DNA from: Pseudonocardia alaniniphila
Lineage (GTDB): Bacteria > Actinomycetota > Actinomycetes > Mycobacteriales > Pseudonocardiaceae
Direction of reading: 5' to 3'
Assembly: GCF_022524485.1 (NCBI RefSeq)
Contig: NZ_JAKXMK010000001.1
Location: 172,329 to 236,328 of the forward strand
DNA: 64,000 nt
The notes under the pieces were generated by a model. It was not told the origin of the DNA. It saw nothing but the letters and a program-made list of their open reading frames with translations, and made no database searches. The translations under genes were made by a program, and so were the position numbers. Position 1 is the stretch's first letter, and each line of letters begins with the position of its first letter. Below are positions 1-10,924 of the stretch, one piece after another.

Positions 1-1
1 C

Positions 2-1126
2 TGGAACATGTGGAGCGGGTCCACCGCCGAGGTCGAAGCCTGGAACCACCTCGGTGGAATGGTGACCGCGGCCCATCCCGACATCGCGCTCGAGTTCCAG
101 ACGAGCAGCTTCAACGACTACTGGACGAAGCTGGCCGCGCAGGCGAGCGGTGGAGACACCGGCTGCATCCTGGGCGTCCAGTCACTGCGGGCGCGCAGCA
201 TCGCGCCGCTGCTGGTCCCGCTCGACGACATGCTCGCCGGCGCGGGCGTCAACCCGGCCGACTTCGACCAGTCGATCTGGAAGGGCCTGCAGGTGGACGG
301 CGAGCAGCTCGCCATCCCCTACGACTTCGGGCCCCTCGTCATGTTCTACAACGTCGACCGGTTCCGGGAGGCCGGCGTGCCGGTGCCGTCGGTCGACTGG
401 ACCGTGGAGGACTTCCTCTCCGCGGCCCAGTCGCTGACCACGGGCGGCAAGTACGGGTTCGCGCTCTACCCCACGGTCGACACCGTCATCCCGTGGTCGC
501 TCTCCCTGAAGGGCACCGACCCCGTCACACCCGACGGGAAGATGGACCTCACACAGCAGGGCTTCGTCGAAGCGGTGCAGTGGTACACCGACCTGGTCAA
601 CAAGCTGCACGTCGCGCCGCAGGTCGCGGCCTCCAGCGACCCGACGCCCGCCCTCAGCACCTTCATCGCAGGCGACGCCGCCATGGTCGTCGACGGTCCG
701 TGGCAGCTGGTGAACCTCCAGAAGCAGGCGGCCTTCGAGGTCGGTGTGCTCCCGATCCCCGCGGGCGACAGCGGCTCGCACAGCCAGGTCGCAGGCTCGG
801 GCTTCGGGATCTCCCAGACGTGCGCGGACCCGGAGAAGGCGATGCAGGCCATCGCCGTTCTCACCGGGCCCGAGGCGCTCGGGTACCTCGCCGACCAGGG
901 ACGCGCGTACCCGTCCCGCATCGCCCAGCAGGACGCGTGGTTCAAGCCGGAGCTGGCGGGCGCGAAGGAAGGCCTGAAGGCGGCGATCGACAACAGCGTG
1001 AGCTCTCCGGCGACGGAGAACTACACCCAGGTCTCGCAGCTCTTCACGCAGTACGGCATGCAGGCGGTGAACGGGCAGCAGAGCGTGCCGGACTTCCTGA
1101 ACACGGTGCAGCAGCAGACCGGATGA
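2..1126 (+). CDS. Sugar ABC transporter substrate-binding protein (5' truncated by window edge)
   Basis: This is an extracellular solute-binding protein of the family-1 (MalE/UgpB-like) type, which captures a sugar outside the membrane for an ABC importer. The frame is already open at the left edge, so the signal peptide and N-terminus lie outside and about 374 residues are visible. Family hallmarks include a WSG..AEVEAWNHL start, the IPYDFGPLVMFYNVD strand pair and a C-terminal region rich in aromatic residues. Two MalF/MalG-type permeases and an alpha-L-fucosidase follow in the same direction, so a fucosylated glycan or oligosaccharide is the likely ligand (inference). No ATPase gene is present; importers of this type often share one encoded elsewhere. 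Confidence 0.9.
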   Translation, partial: WNMWSGSTAEVEAWNHLGGMVTAAHPDIALEFQTSSFNDYWTKLAAQASGGDTGCILGVQSLRARSIAPLLVPLDDMLAGAGVNPADFDQSIWKGLQVDGEQLAIPYDFGPLVMFYNVDRFREAGVPVPSVDWTVEDFLSAAQSLTTGGKYGFALYPTVDTVIPWSLSLKGTDPVTPDGKMDLTQQGFVEAVQWYTDLVNKLHVAPQVAASSDPTPALSTFIAGDAAMVVDGPWQLVNLQKQAAFEVGVLPIPAGDSGSHSQVAGSGFGISQTCADPEKAMQAIAVLTGPEALGYLADQGRAYPSRIAQQDAWFKPELAGAKEGLKAAIDNSVSSPATENYTQVSQLFTQYGMQAVNGQQSVPDFLNTVQQQTG

Positions 1127-1140
1127 CACCACGACCGGAG

Positions 1141-1176
1141 CGGACACGCCGCTGCCCGGCAGGGGCGGCGTGTCCG
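1141..1176 (+). promoter_or_regulatory. Intercistronic stem-loop between binding protein and permease genes
   Basis: CGGACACGCCGC at 1141-1152 is the exact reverse complement of GCGGCGTGTCCG at 1165-1176, giving a 12-bp stem with a 12-nt loop. It follows the binding-protein stop and lies just before the permease ribosome binding site. Such hairpins commonly protect the upstream mRNA or attenuate read-through so that the binding protein is made in excess; that role is inferred. Confidence 0.7.
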
Positions 1177-1193
1177 CGGGGAGGCGGTTGCAC

Positions 1194-2123
1194 ATGACGA
1201 TGTCGGTCCCTGCCCCGCCCGCCGAGCTCCGGCGGGACGCCGGGCGCGGAGTGCGGCGAGGTGACGGGCGAGCAGCACTGGGGTTCCTCGCCCCGAGCAC
1301 CACGGGGTTCCTGCTGTTCACCCTGATCCCGCTGGTGGGGTCACTGGCGATCAGCTTCTTCGCCTGGCCGGTGCTCGGGAGGCGCCGGTTCGTCGGCCTG
1401 GACAACTTCACGGACCTGCTCGGCGACCCGATCTTCCACCAGATCATGCTGAACACGCTGATCTTCGTGGTGGTGTACGTCCCGCTGAACATCGTCGTGT
1501 CGCTCGGGCTGGCGCTGTGGATCTCGCCCCGCATCCGCGGGCGAGGGCTCTACCGGCTGCTCTTCTTCATCCCCACCGTCACGCCGGTGATCGCCAACGC
1601 TCTGGTGTGGCGGCTGCTGTACCAACCGGGCGGCGTGATCGACCAGACGGTCCAGACCGTGTTCGGTGTCCCGGCGCCGAACTTCCTGGGCGACACCCGC
1701 TGGGCGATGGCAGCGGTGATCCTGATGTCGGTCTGGCAGGGCTTCGGCTACAACATGCTGGTCTTCTCGGCCGGACTCGACGCGATCCCGCAGAGCATCC
1801 AGGAGGCGGCCGCGATCGACGGGGCCGGGCCGCTGCGCCGGTTCTGGAGCATCACGCTGCCGATGCTCTCGCCGTCGATGTTCTTCGCGATGATCATGAC
1901 GCTGATCACCTCGTTCCAGGTGTTCGTCCAGCCCTACGTCCTCACGCGCGGCGGGCCCGGCGTGACCACGGAGACGATGGTCCTTCACCTCTATCGGCAG
2001 GGGTTCGAGCAGTTCGATCTCGGCACCGCGTCGACGATCGGCTGGTTCCTCTTCATGATCATCATGCTCGTGACCGCGCTGCAGTTCCTGGGCCAGAAGC
2101 GGTGGGTGCACTATGACGGCTGA
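1194..2123 (+). CDS. Sugar ABC transporter permease, MalF/UgpA type
   Basis: This is an inner-membrane permease of a carbohydrate ABC importer, 309 residues with about six membrane helices. The cytoplasmic EAA loop that docks the ATPase is visible as EAAAIDGAGPLRRFWSITLP. I chose ATG 1194 because GGGGAGG at 1178-1184 sits at good spacing; an in-frame GTG at 1170 has no such site and lies inside the preceding hairpin. The 3' end overlaps the next permease by 11 bases, so the two are translationally coupled. Confidence 0.93.
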   Translation: MTMSVPAPPAELRRDAGRGVRRGDGRAALGFLAPSTTGFLLFTLIPLVGSLAISFFAWPVLGRRRFVGLDNFTDLLGDPIFHQIMLNTLIFVVVYVPLNIVVSLGLALWISPRIRGRGLYRLLFFIPTVTPVIANALVWRLLYQPGGVIDQTVQTVFGVPAPNFLGDTRWAMAAVILMSVWQGFGYNMLVFSAGLDAIPQSIQEAAAIDGAGPLRRFWSITLPMLSPSMFFAMIMTLITSFQVFVQPYVLTRGGPGVTTETMVLHLYRQGFEQFDLGTASTIGWFLFMIIMLVTALQFLGQKRWVHYDG

Positions 2124-3018
2124 GACGCTCCCGCGTGGCCCGGCCGGGCTCGCCGAGGTGGACACCGGCCGGCGCCCGGCCCGTACGCCACGCAGGCGCA
2201 CGACCCCGCGAGCTGTGCTGTCGCAGGTGCTCCTGACCGCTGTTCTCGTGCTCTTCCTGATGCCGTTCGTCTGGATGATCGCGAGCGCGCTCAAGCCGCC
2301 GGCCGAGGTGTTCGGCAGCGGCGCGGGGCTGATCGGGTCGGAGATCCGGTGGTCCAACTTCGCCGAGGCGTGGAGCTACCTGCCGTTCGGCAGGTTCATG
2401 CTCAACGGGCTGTTCGTCGCGGTCACGGGCACGGTCGTCGTCTGCGTGACGTCGGTGCTGTCGGCGTACGCGTTCGCCCGGCTGCGCTTCCGGTTCCGCG
2501 ACCGTCTCTTCCTGGTCTACCTCGGCACGCTGATGGTGCCGCAGGAGGTCACCGTCGTCCCGATGTTCATCCTCATGCAGCAGTTCGGGTGGGTGGACAG
2601 CTACGCGGCACTGATCCTCCCGTGGGCCTTCACCGCGTTCGGCACGTTCCTGCTGCGCCAGTTCTTCCTGTCGATCCCGAGCGAGCTCGAGGAAGCCGCG
2701 ACGATCGACGGCGCCGGGAAGCTGCGGATCCTCCTGCAGGTGGTCGTGCCGATCGCCAAGCCCGCCGTGGCCGTTCTGGCCGCGTTCACGTTCATCAACT
2801 ACTGGAACAGCTTCCTCTGGCCGCTGATCATCGTGAACAGCCGCGAGATGGCGACGGTTCCGCTGGGGCTGAACCTGTTCCTCAGCCAGAACGGCAACCA
2901 GTGGCACCTGCTGATGGCCGCCTCGGCCATCTCGATGCTGCCGACCGTCGTCATGGTCGTGTTGCTGCAGCGCCACCTCGTCCGGGGCATCGCCCTGTCC
3001 GGCCTCGGCGGCCGATGA
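2113..3018 (+). CDS. Sugar ABC transporter permease, MalG/UgpE type
   Basis: This is the second permease subunit of the importer, 301 residues, with the typical hydrophobic N-terminal helix after a basic tail and an EAA loop reading EEAATIDGAGKLRILLQVVV. It starts inside the end of the first permease gene and ends next to the fucosidase gene, so it belongs to one operon. Pairing of a MalF-type and a MalG-type permease is the rule for family-1 sugar importers. Substrate specificity cannot be read from the sequence. Confidence 0.93.
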   Translation: MTAETLPRGPAGLAEVDTGRRPARTPRRRTTPRAVLSQVLLTAVLVLFLMPFVWMIASALKPPAEVFGSGAGLIGSEIRWSNFAEAWSYLPFGRFMLNGLFVAVTGTVVVCVTSVLSAYAFARLRFRFRDRLFLVYLGTLMVPQEVTVVPMFILMQQFGWVDSYAALILPWAFTAFGTFLLRQFFLSIPSELEEAATIDGAGKLRILLQVVVPIAKPAVAVLAAFTFINYWNSFLWPLIIVNSREMATVPLGLNLFLSQNGNQWHLLMAASAISMLPTVVMVVLLQRHLVRGIALSGLGGR

Positions 3019-3044
3019 CCGACACCCGCATGCGAAGGAGTCCC

Positions 3045-4400
3045 ATGGCCACGCCCGTCGAGACCGGCAGCCGGATCGAGACCGTCGACTGGAGCAGGCT
3101 GGCACGCCCGCTGCCCGGCTGGTTCTCCGACGCCAAGCTCGGCATCTTCATCCACTGGGGCGCCTACTCCGTGCCGGCGTGGGCAGAACCGACGGGTGAG
3201 CTCGGAGCGGTCGACGAGGAGACCTGGTTCGCGCACAACGCCTACGCCGAGTGGTACTGGAACACCATCCGGTTCGCCGACAGCCCGGCCCGCCTCCACC
3301 ACCGGCAGACCTACGGAGACGCCCCGTACGACGACTTCCTCGACGCCTGGCGCGCCGAACAGTTCGACCCGCAGGAATGGTGCGCCCTCTTCGCGCGGGC
3401 GGGCGCCCGCTACGTCGTCCCCACGACGAAGCATCACGACGGCATCGCCCTGTGGGACGCGCCGGGCACCGGCTCGCGCAACACCGTCCACAGAGGTCCG
3501 CGCCGCAACCTGATCGGCGACCTGGAGTCAGCCGTGCGAGCCGCCGGAATGCGGTTCGGCGTCTACTACTCGGGCGGCCTGGACTGGAGCACCAGCGACT
3601 TCCCGGTCATCGACACCGACGCGAACGTCCGGGCACTGCGGCCCAATGACGCCGCCTACGCCGCCTACGCCCACCTGCACGTCCGCGACCTGATCGACCG
3701 TTTCCGGCCGGACGTGCTCTGGAACGACATCGAGTGGCCCGACTTCGGCAAGCACAGCGGTCCGCTGGGTCTCTTCGAGCTGTTCCAGCACTACTACGCG
3801 ACCGTTCCGGACGGCGTCGTCAACGACCGGTGGGGCGACACGCACCGCGACTACCGCACGAGCGAGTACCAGCACCACCTCGATGCGGAGGGATCACCGG
3901 CCTGGCAGAACTGCCGCGGGATCGGTCTGTCGTTCGGCTACAACCAGGTCGAGGACGACCGGCATCTGATGAGCGGCCCTCAGCTGGTGCGCCACCTCGT
4001 CGACGTCGTCTCCCGGGGTGGCAACCTCCTGCTCAACGTCGGCCCGACGGCGAGCGGGCTCATCCCCGACGGCCAGCGCCGGACCCTGGAGGCGCTCGCC
4101 GGCTGGATGGCCGTGAACTCGCGGGTGGTGCACGGCTCACGTCCCCTCGACGGCGAGATCGCGGATCCGTCCGACACGCCCTGGATCCGCTGGACCCGTA
4201 CCGACGACCGGGTCTGGGCGGTGGTCGACGCGGGCGGCGCCGTGACCCTGCCCGTCCGTCCCGGCCGACTTGATCTCGCGTCCGCTGCCCTCGCCGACGG
4301 CACGCCGGTACCGGCCAGGGCGGACGGCGGTGGCGTCACGGTGGACCTTCCGGGCCGCACGGCCGAGACACCCGTGGCGGTCGGGTTCGCCGCCTCCTGA
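3045..4400 (+). CDS. GH29 alpha-L-fucosidase, intracellular
   Basis: This 451-residue glycoside hydrolase family 29 enzyme is expected to release L-fucose from alpha-fucosides with retention of configuration. The N-terminal signature GIFIHWGAYSVPAWAEP, the KHHDG segment (residues 129-133) and VLWNDIEWP are clear; Asp228 in WND aligns by memory with the nucleophile of the Thermotoga enzyme. There is no signal peptide, so it probably acts on imported sugar in the cytoplasm. ATG 3045 is preferred because GAAGGAG lies just upstream; an earlier in-frame ATG at 3015 overlaps the permease stop. A short beta-rich C-terminal domain follows the barrel. The sugar importer upstream and regulator downstream support a fucoside utilisation operon. 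Confidence 0.93.
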   Translation: MATPVETGSRIETVDWSRLARPLPGWFSDAKLGIFIHWGAYSVPAWAEPTGELGAVDEETWFAHNAYAEWYWNTIRFADSPARLHHRQTYGDAPYDDFLDAWRAEQFDPQEWCALFARAGARYVVPTTKHHDGIALWDAPGTGSRNTVHRGPRRNLIGDLESAVRAAGMRFGVYYSGGLDWSTSDFPVIDTDANVRALRPNDAAYAAYAHLHVRDLIDRFRPDVLWNDIEWPDFGKHSGPLGLFELFQHYYATVPDGVVNDRWGDTHRDYRTSEYQHHLDAEGSPAWQNCRGIGLSFGYNQVEDDRHLMSGPQLVRHLVDVVSRGGNLLLNVGPTASGLIPDGQRRTLEALAGWMAVNSRVVHGSRPLDGEIADPSDTPWIRWTRTDDRVWAVVDAGGAVTLPVRPGRLDLASAALADGTPVPARADGGGVTVDLPGRTAETPVAVGFAAS

Positions 4401-4404
4401 GCGC

Positions 4405-5082
4405 GTGGCGGTCACCGACGAGGCGATCCTCAGAATCAAGGCGATGATCCGGTCCGGGGAGCTGCAGCCGGGGGACCGGCTGCCCCCGGAGAAGGAGCTG
4501 AGCGACGCGCTCGGGCTCTCGCGCAGCTCCCTGCGCGAGGCGGTCAAGGCACTCGAGGTCATCCGGGTGCTCGACGTGCGCCAGGGCGACGGCACCTACG
4601 TCACGAGCCTGACCCCGGATCTGCTGCTCGACGCGATGGCGTTCCTGGTGGACATCCACCAGGACTCATCGGCACTGGAGCTGTTCGAGGTGCGCCGCAT
4701 CCTGGAGCCCGCGGCCATGACGCTGGCAGCGCGCCGCGCGAAACCGGCGGACGTCGAGCACCTGCTCGGCTTGCTCGCCCAGGTGCACGCCACGACGTCG
4801 GTGGACGACCTCGTGGACCACGACCGCGTCTTCCACCGCTACATCGCGGAGCTGACCGGCAACGCCTACCTGGTCGGCCTCCTGGAGACGGTGTCGAGCG
4901 GCACGCTGCGGGCGCGCGTGTGGCGCGGTCTCAGCGAGGAGGGATCCGTCGAGCGCACCCTCACCGAGCACCACGCCATCGTCGACGCGCTCGGCAAGGG
5001 CGACGCGGCGCTGGCGGCGGCGCAGACCACGGTCCACATCGACGGAGTCGCCCGCTGGCTCCGGCGGGCGACCGGGAGCTGA
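4405..5082 (+). CDS. GntR/FadR-family (FCD) transcriptional regulator
   Basis: This 225-residue regulator has an N-terminal winged helix (GDRLPPEKELSDALGLSRSS) followed by an all-helical FCD ligand domain. FCD domains usually bind small organic acids through a metal, and the His-bearing segments VDHDRVFHRYIAEL and LTEHHAIVDAL fit that scheme. The start is GTG 4405, four bases after the fucosidase stop. It is the last gene of the sugar operon and is most simply its local repressor, with the operator presumably upstream of the window. Confidence 0.9.
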   Translation: MAVTDEAILRIKAMIRSGELQPGDRLPPEKELSDALGLSRSSLREAVKALEVIRVLDVRQGDGTYVTSLTPDLLLDAMAFLVDIHQDSSALELFEVRRILEPAAMTLAARRAKPADVEHLLGLLAQVHATTSVDDLVDHDRVFHRYIAELTGNAYLVGLLETVSSGTLRARVWRGLSEEGSVERTLTEHHAIVDALGKGDAALAAAQTTVHIDGVARWLRRATGS

Positions 5083-5113
5083 CCGGTCGCTACGCACGCG
5101 GCACACACCGGTT

Positions 5114-5151
5114 GGCCACGGCACACATGTCCGAATGTGTGCACGGTGGCC
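5114..5151. terminator. Bidirectional terminator hairpin between gntR and katG
   Basis: GGCCAC (5114-5119) and GCACACAT (5121-5128) pair with ATGTGTGC (5135-5142) and GGTGGCC (5145-5151), giving a long interrupted stem with a short loop. It lies between two convergent genes and could terminate both. There is no U-tract, as is common in high-GC actinobacteria. Confidence 0.65.
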
Positions 5152-5172
5152 AGGAGGTGTGTGCGGCCAAGC

Positions 5173-7455
<2,283 letters not shown>

Positions 7456-7551
7456 TCACCGCTCGCCGCGGCCGGGCCTACAGCGGACTGGGCGCTGCGT
7501 CGGGTCGTCCTGCCTCGTCACTCGTTTCAGGCTCGCCTGTCACTTTCCACC

Positions 7552-8700
7552 CTAAGTACCCTGCCGCGCTGCGTCACGTCGAGCGCGATCTCCTGCGCCG
7601 CGAACCGCGTGCGGGCGGGCTATCAGCGGAAGGTCGCCGGGTCGCGCGTCGGCGTTGGCGGCCTCGACGGCCCGAGTCACCAGGTCGTGGTCGGGCGACA
7701 GGTGGCAGACCGGATCGGTACGGGCGGCGTCGCCGGTGAGCTGGAACGCCTGGCAGCGGCATCCGCCGAAGTCCAGCTCCCGCCGGTCGCAGCTGCGGCA
7801 GGGATCCGGCATCCAGTCCGTGCCGCGGAACGCCGTCATCACGGGGGACTCGGCCCAGATGCGCTCCAGCGTGTCCTCGCGCACGCTGGCCCGCGGCAAC
7901 GGCAAGGACTGTGCTGCCGGGCAGGGCAGGACGTCGCCGTTCGGTGTCACGGTCAGCTGCCGCGAGGCCCAGCCGCCCATGCAGGGCTTCGGATACCGGC
8001 TGTAGTAGTCGGGGATGACGTAGATGACGTCCATGCGGTCCCGCAACCGCTCGCGAGCGGCCCGCACGACGACCTCGGCCGCCTCGAGCTGGGTGCGGCT
8101 CGGCAGCAGCGCGTCACGGTTTCGCCAGGCCCAGCCGTAGTACTGGGTGTTGGCCAGCTCCACCCGGTCGGCGCCCACCTCCTCGGCCAGCCCGAGCACG
8201 TCGGCGACGCGATCGATGTTCTGCCGGTGCAGCACCACGTTCATGGTGAGCGGCCAGCCCAGCTCCTTGACCACGCCCATGGCCTCGATCTTGCGCTGGA
8301 AGGACGGGGTGCCGGCGATCCGGTCGGACACGGCAGGCTCGTCGGCCTGGATGCTGACCTGCACGTGGTCGAGGCCGGCCGCCCGCAGCTGCTCGGCCTT
8401 CGAACGCGAGAGCCCGAGGGCGCTGGTCACGAGGTTGGAGTACAGGCCGAGCTCATGAGCGACCGCCACGATCTCCACCAGGTCGCGCCGCAGCAGCGGC
8501 TCCCCGCCGGACAGGTGGCACTGCAGAACTCCCAGATCACGGGCCTCTGTCAGCACCCGCCGCCACTCGTCGGTGGTCAGCTCGTCGGTGTAGTCGGCCA
8601 TGTTCAGCGGGTTGGAGCAGTACGCGCAGGCCAGCGGGCAGCGGTACGTGAGCTCGGCCAGCAATCCGAAGGGGCTTGTCATCTCACCGGCGTCAGCCAT
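7552..8700 (-). CDS. pqqE: PqqE, radical SAM enzyme of PQQ biosynthesis
   Basis: PqqE is the radical SAM enzyme that joins the Glu and Tyr side chains of PqqA by a carbon-carbon bond, working with PqqD. The 382-residue protein has the cluster motif CPLACAYC (Cys21, Cys25, Cys28), a GGEPLLRRDL segment and a Cys-rich C-terminal SPASM region (PCPAAQS, DPCRSCDRRELDFGGCRC) for auxiliary iron-sulfur clusters. Its start overlaps the end of pqqD by eight bases. It is the last gene of the pqq set. Confidence 0.96.
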   Translation of the reverse strand: MADAGEMTSPFGLLAELTYRCPLACAYCSNPLNMADYTDELTTDEWRRVLTEARDLGVLQCHLSGGEPLLRRDLVEIVAVAHELGLYSNLVTSALGLSRSKAEQLRAAGLDHVQVSIQADEPAVSDRIAGTPSFQRKIEAMGVVKELGWPLTMNVVLHRQNIDRVADVLGLAEEVGADRVELANTQYYGWAWRNRDALLPSRTQLEAAEVVVRAARERLRDRMDVIYVIPDYYSRYPKPCMGGWASRQLTVTPNGDVLPCPAAQSLPLPRASVREDTLERIWAESPVMTAFRGTDWMPDPCRSCDRRELDFGGCRCQAFQLTGDAARTDPVCHLSPDHDLVTRAVEAANADARPGDLPLIARPHAVRGAGDRARRDAARQGT

Positions 8701-9013
8701 CGGACAGCACCACGCAGCGCCGGGCGACGAGCTGGGTCAGGTACCGCCGCACCTCCTCGTCGGGGACGGTCTGGTAGCGCGCGCCCAGCTCGGCCACGAT
8801 CTCGGCCACGGTGTGCCGCCCGTCGCACAGCTCGAGGATGTCGGCGCCGCTGCTGTTCAGCACCACCACCGTCTCGGGGAGCAGCAGGATGGGCTTCTTC
8901 CGGGTCGGGCAGAAGCCCATCCGGACATGGCGCGCCAACCGCGGCCGGTCCGAGCCGGCCACGGCTCGGGTCACGGTTGTGGTCCGTGCCGTTCCGGTCT
9001 GGGTCGGGTCCAT
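8693..9013 (-). CDS. pqqD: PqqD, PqqA peptide chaperone
   Basis: This 106-residue protein is the small RRE-type chaperone that binds PqqA and presents it to PqqE. The conserved core ARHVRMGFCPTRKKPILLLP and the DGRHTVAEIVAELGARY helix are evident. ATG 9013 follows a GGAG site formed by the end of pqqC. It has a 30-residue N-terminal extension relative to typical PqqD. Confidence 0.93.
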   Translation of the reverse strand: MDPTQTGTARTTTVTRAVAGSDRPRLARHVRMGFCPTRKKPILLLPETVVVLNSSGADILELCDGRHTVAEIVAELGARYQTVPDEEVRRYLTQLVARRCVVLSDG

Positions 9014-9018
9014 GACGA

Positions 9019-9723
9019 TCACTCCGGATAGGCCTGGTCGATGGCGTCCATCAGGCTCCACAGGACGTCGCACTTGAACGACAACGCGTCGACGGCGCGC
9101 GCCTGGGACTCGGCGGTCAGGCAGTGCGCGGTGACCACCTCGAGGGCGTGCTCGCAGTCGCGGGGGGCCTGCTCGAGGCGGGCGCGGAAGTAGGCGAGGC
9201 CCTCGGAGTCGATCCACGGGTACCACCGCTCGAACGCGGCGAGCCGCTCCGCCATCAGGTCCGGGGCGAACAGCTCGGTGAGCGAGGACGCCACCGCCTC
9301 CACCCACGGACGGGTCCGCGTGAAGTTCACGTAGGCGTCGACTGCGAACCGCACTCCGGGGACCAGGTGCCGGTGGTCGCGGATCTCCTCACGGGTCAGC
9401 CCGGCGGCCTCGCCGAGGCGCAGCCACGCCTCGATGCCGCCCTCCCCGGGCTGCTGGCCGTCGTGGTCGATGATGCGGCGGATCCAGCGGCGGCGGACCT
9501 CGACGTCGGGGCAGTTGGAGAGGATCGCCCCGTCCTTGCGGGGGATGTTCTCCTGGTAGTAGAAGCGGTTGGCCACCCAGCCCTGGAGCTGTCGGCGGCT
9601 CAGCCGACCGGCGTTCATCCGGACGTGGAACGGGTGCTGGTCGTGGTAGCGCCGCGAGTGGGCCCGCAACGTCTCGACGAAGTCGTCGGCGTCGGTTCTC
9701 GGCGTCCTGGTTGTCGTCGTCAT
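9019..9723 (-). CDS. pqqC: PqqC, final oxidase of PQQ biosynthesis
   Basis: This 234-residue cofactorless oxidase belongs to the haem-oxygenase-like all-helical fold. It performs ring closure and the eight-electron oxidation to PQQ, releasing hydrogen peroxide. Family segments seen include [35 protein letters not shown] and the [20 protein letters not shown] stretch. It lies seven bases after pqqB, fully within the operon. Confidence 0.96.
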   Translation of the reverse strand: MTTTTRTPRTDADDFVETLRAHSRRYHDQHPFHVRMNAGRLSRRQLQGWVANRFYYQENIPRKDGAILSNCPDVEVRRRWIRRIIDHDGQQPGEGGIEAWLRLGEAAGLTREEIRDHRHLVPGVRFAVDAYVNFTRTRPWVEAVASSLTELFAPDLMAERLAAFERWYPWIDSEGLAYFRARLEQAPRDCEHALEVVTAHCLTAESQARAVDALSFKCDVLWSLMDAIDQAYPE

Positions 9724-9729
9724 GGGGCC

Positions 9730-10620
9730 CTATACCTCGACCTCGAGGCCGTCCGTGGCCACCTGCATACCGCTGTCCTCCACAATGCGCCGCTCGGGCG
9801 CGTCTTCCAGCAGGATCGGGTTGGTGTTGTTCATGTGAACGAAGATCGTGCGGCCCACGCCCAGCGACCGGAGCTGCGCCAGGCTGCCGTCCGGGCCGTC
9901 GATGGGCAGGTGGCCCATCTCCCGGGACGTCTTGCCGGCCAGGCCGAGCCGCACGAGCTCGTCGTCGCGCCAGCAGGTGCCGTCGATCAGCAGGCAATCG
10001 CAGCCCGCGATCTCCGCGCGGAGTGCCGGCGTCAGCGACTGCACCCCCGGCAGGTACACGAGCGTGCCTCCGCTGCGCTCGTCGGTCAGGCGGTAGCCGA
10101 CGACGCGGCCGTGGTCCACCCCGGCTCCGAACCGGGCCCGTTTGGTGGTGGGCACGTCGAATGCCCGGCAGGACAGCTCGTCGGCCAGGGCGAAGTCGCT
10201 GCCGGGGAGCACCGTCTGCCACTCGACCGGGCAGTAGCGCTCGAGCGTGCGCAGGATCCCCGAGCCGTCGGACAGTGTCTTGTGCACCGCAGGCGTGGCA
10301 TGAAGCCGCAGGGCGCGGGCCTCGCGCAGCAGAAGCAGGCCCAACGTGTGGTCCAGCTCGGCGTCGGTGAGCAGCACCGCCTCCACCGGGGTCGTCCGGT
10401 CGTCGCGCGGGTGCAGGCCGGGGAAGGCTTCGATCTGGGCGCGGACGTCGGGCGAAGCATTGAAGAGGAACCAGCGCTCGCCGTTGTCGACGCTCACCGC
10501 GACCGACGACTGGGTGCGCGGCGGAGCTGCCCCGCGGCGGACAGCGGCGCACACACCGCAGCCACAGTTCCACTGCGGAGAGCCGCCCCCCGCTGCCGAG
10601 CCCAGCACCCGCAGCAACAT
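9730..10620 (-). CDS. pqqB: PqqB, metallo-beta-lactamase-fold PQQ biosynthesis protein
   Basis: This 296-residue protein has the PqqB start VLGSAAGGGSPQWNCGCGVC, with metal-binding cysteines, and the end motif HMNNTNPIL. PqqB is a metallo-beta-lactamase-fold hydroxylase that modifies the tyrosine-derived ring of the excised Glu-Tyr unit. I use the ATG at 10620, which has GAGGAG upstream; an earlier in-frame ATG at 10680 would add 20 residues absent from the family. Confidence 0.95.
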   Translation of the reverse strand: MLLRVLGSAAGGGSPQWNCGCGVCAAVRRGAAPPRTQSSVAVSVDNGERWFLFNASPDVRAQIEAFPGLHPRDDRTTPVEAVLLTDAELDHTLGLLLLREARALRLHATPAVHKTLSDGSGILRTLERYCPVEWQTVLPGSDFALADELSCRAFDVPTTKRARFGAGVDHGRVVGYRLTDERSGGTLVYLPGVQSLTPALRAEIAGCDCLLIDGTCWRDDELVRLGLAGKTSREMGHLPIDGPDGSLAQLRSLGVGRTIFVHMNNTNPILLEDAPERRIVEDSGMQVATDGLEVEV

Positions 10621-10776
10621 CGTTGTCACTCCTCTTTCCACCGAGGAGCCGCCGCCCGATGGCGTCGGCTTCTCGGACATGCGTGGGCGCTGCGGCCCGG
10701 GCCGGCCATCTGTGGTCGTTCCGGGCCGTCGGAGAGCGCCGGACCCGGTCAGGTCCGGCGCCGCTCCACGTCCCCG

Positions 10777-10872
10777 CTAGTCGTCCAACTGAGCGATGTA
10801 CATCGTCACCTCGGGCGCGACGCCGATCTCCTCGAACTCCGGCGTCTCCCACACAGCAAGCTGAGACTCCAC
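10777..10872 (-). CDS. pqqA: PqqA, ribosomal precursor peptide of PQQ
   Basis: This 31-residue peptide carries the diagnostic EVTMY motif, in which Glu and Tyr (Glu-x3-Tyr) become the backbone of PQQ. The start is GTG 10872 with a near-perfect AGGAGGTG six bases upstream, and it ends PEVTMYIAQLDD. It is about eight residues longer than the classic 23-residue peptide. The gene is the first of the pqq set and lies 52 bases after the PQQ dehydrogenase gene. Confidence 0.95.
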   Translation of the reverse strand: MESQLAVWETPEFEEIGVAPEVTMYIAQLDD

Positions 10873-10924
10873 GGATTCACCTCCTCTCCGCCTGTTCCGG
10901 CAGGCTCCCGTCACGGCCTCAGGG

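Noticed and set aside
10..1197. Alternative 395-residue frame over the binding-protein gene
   Set aside because: It is Arg/Ala-rich antiphase read-through of a clear solute-binding protein gene, with no family similarity.
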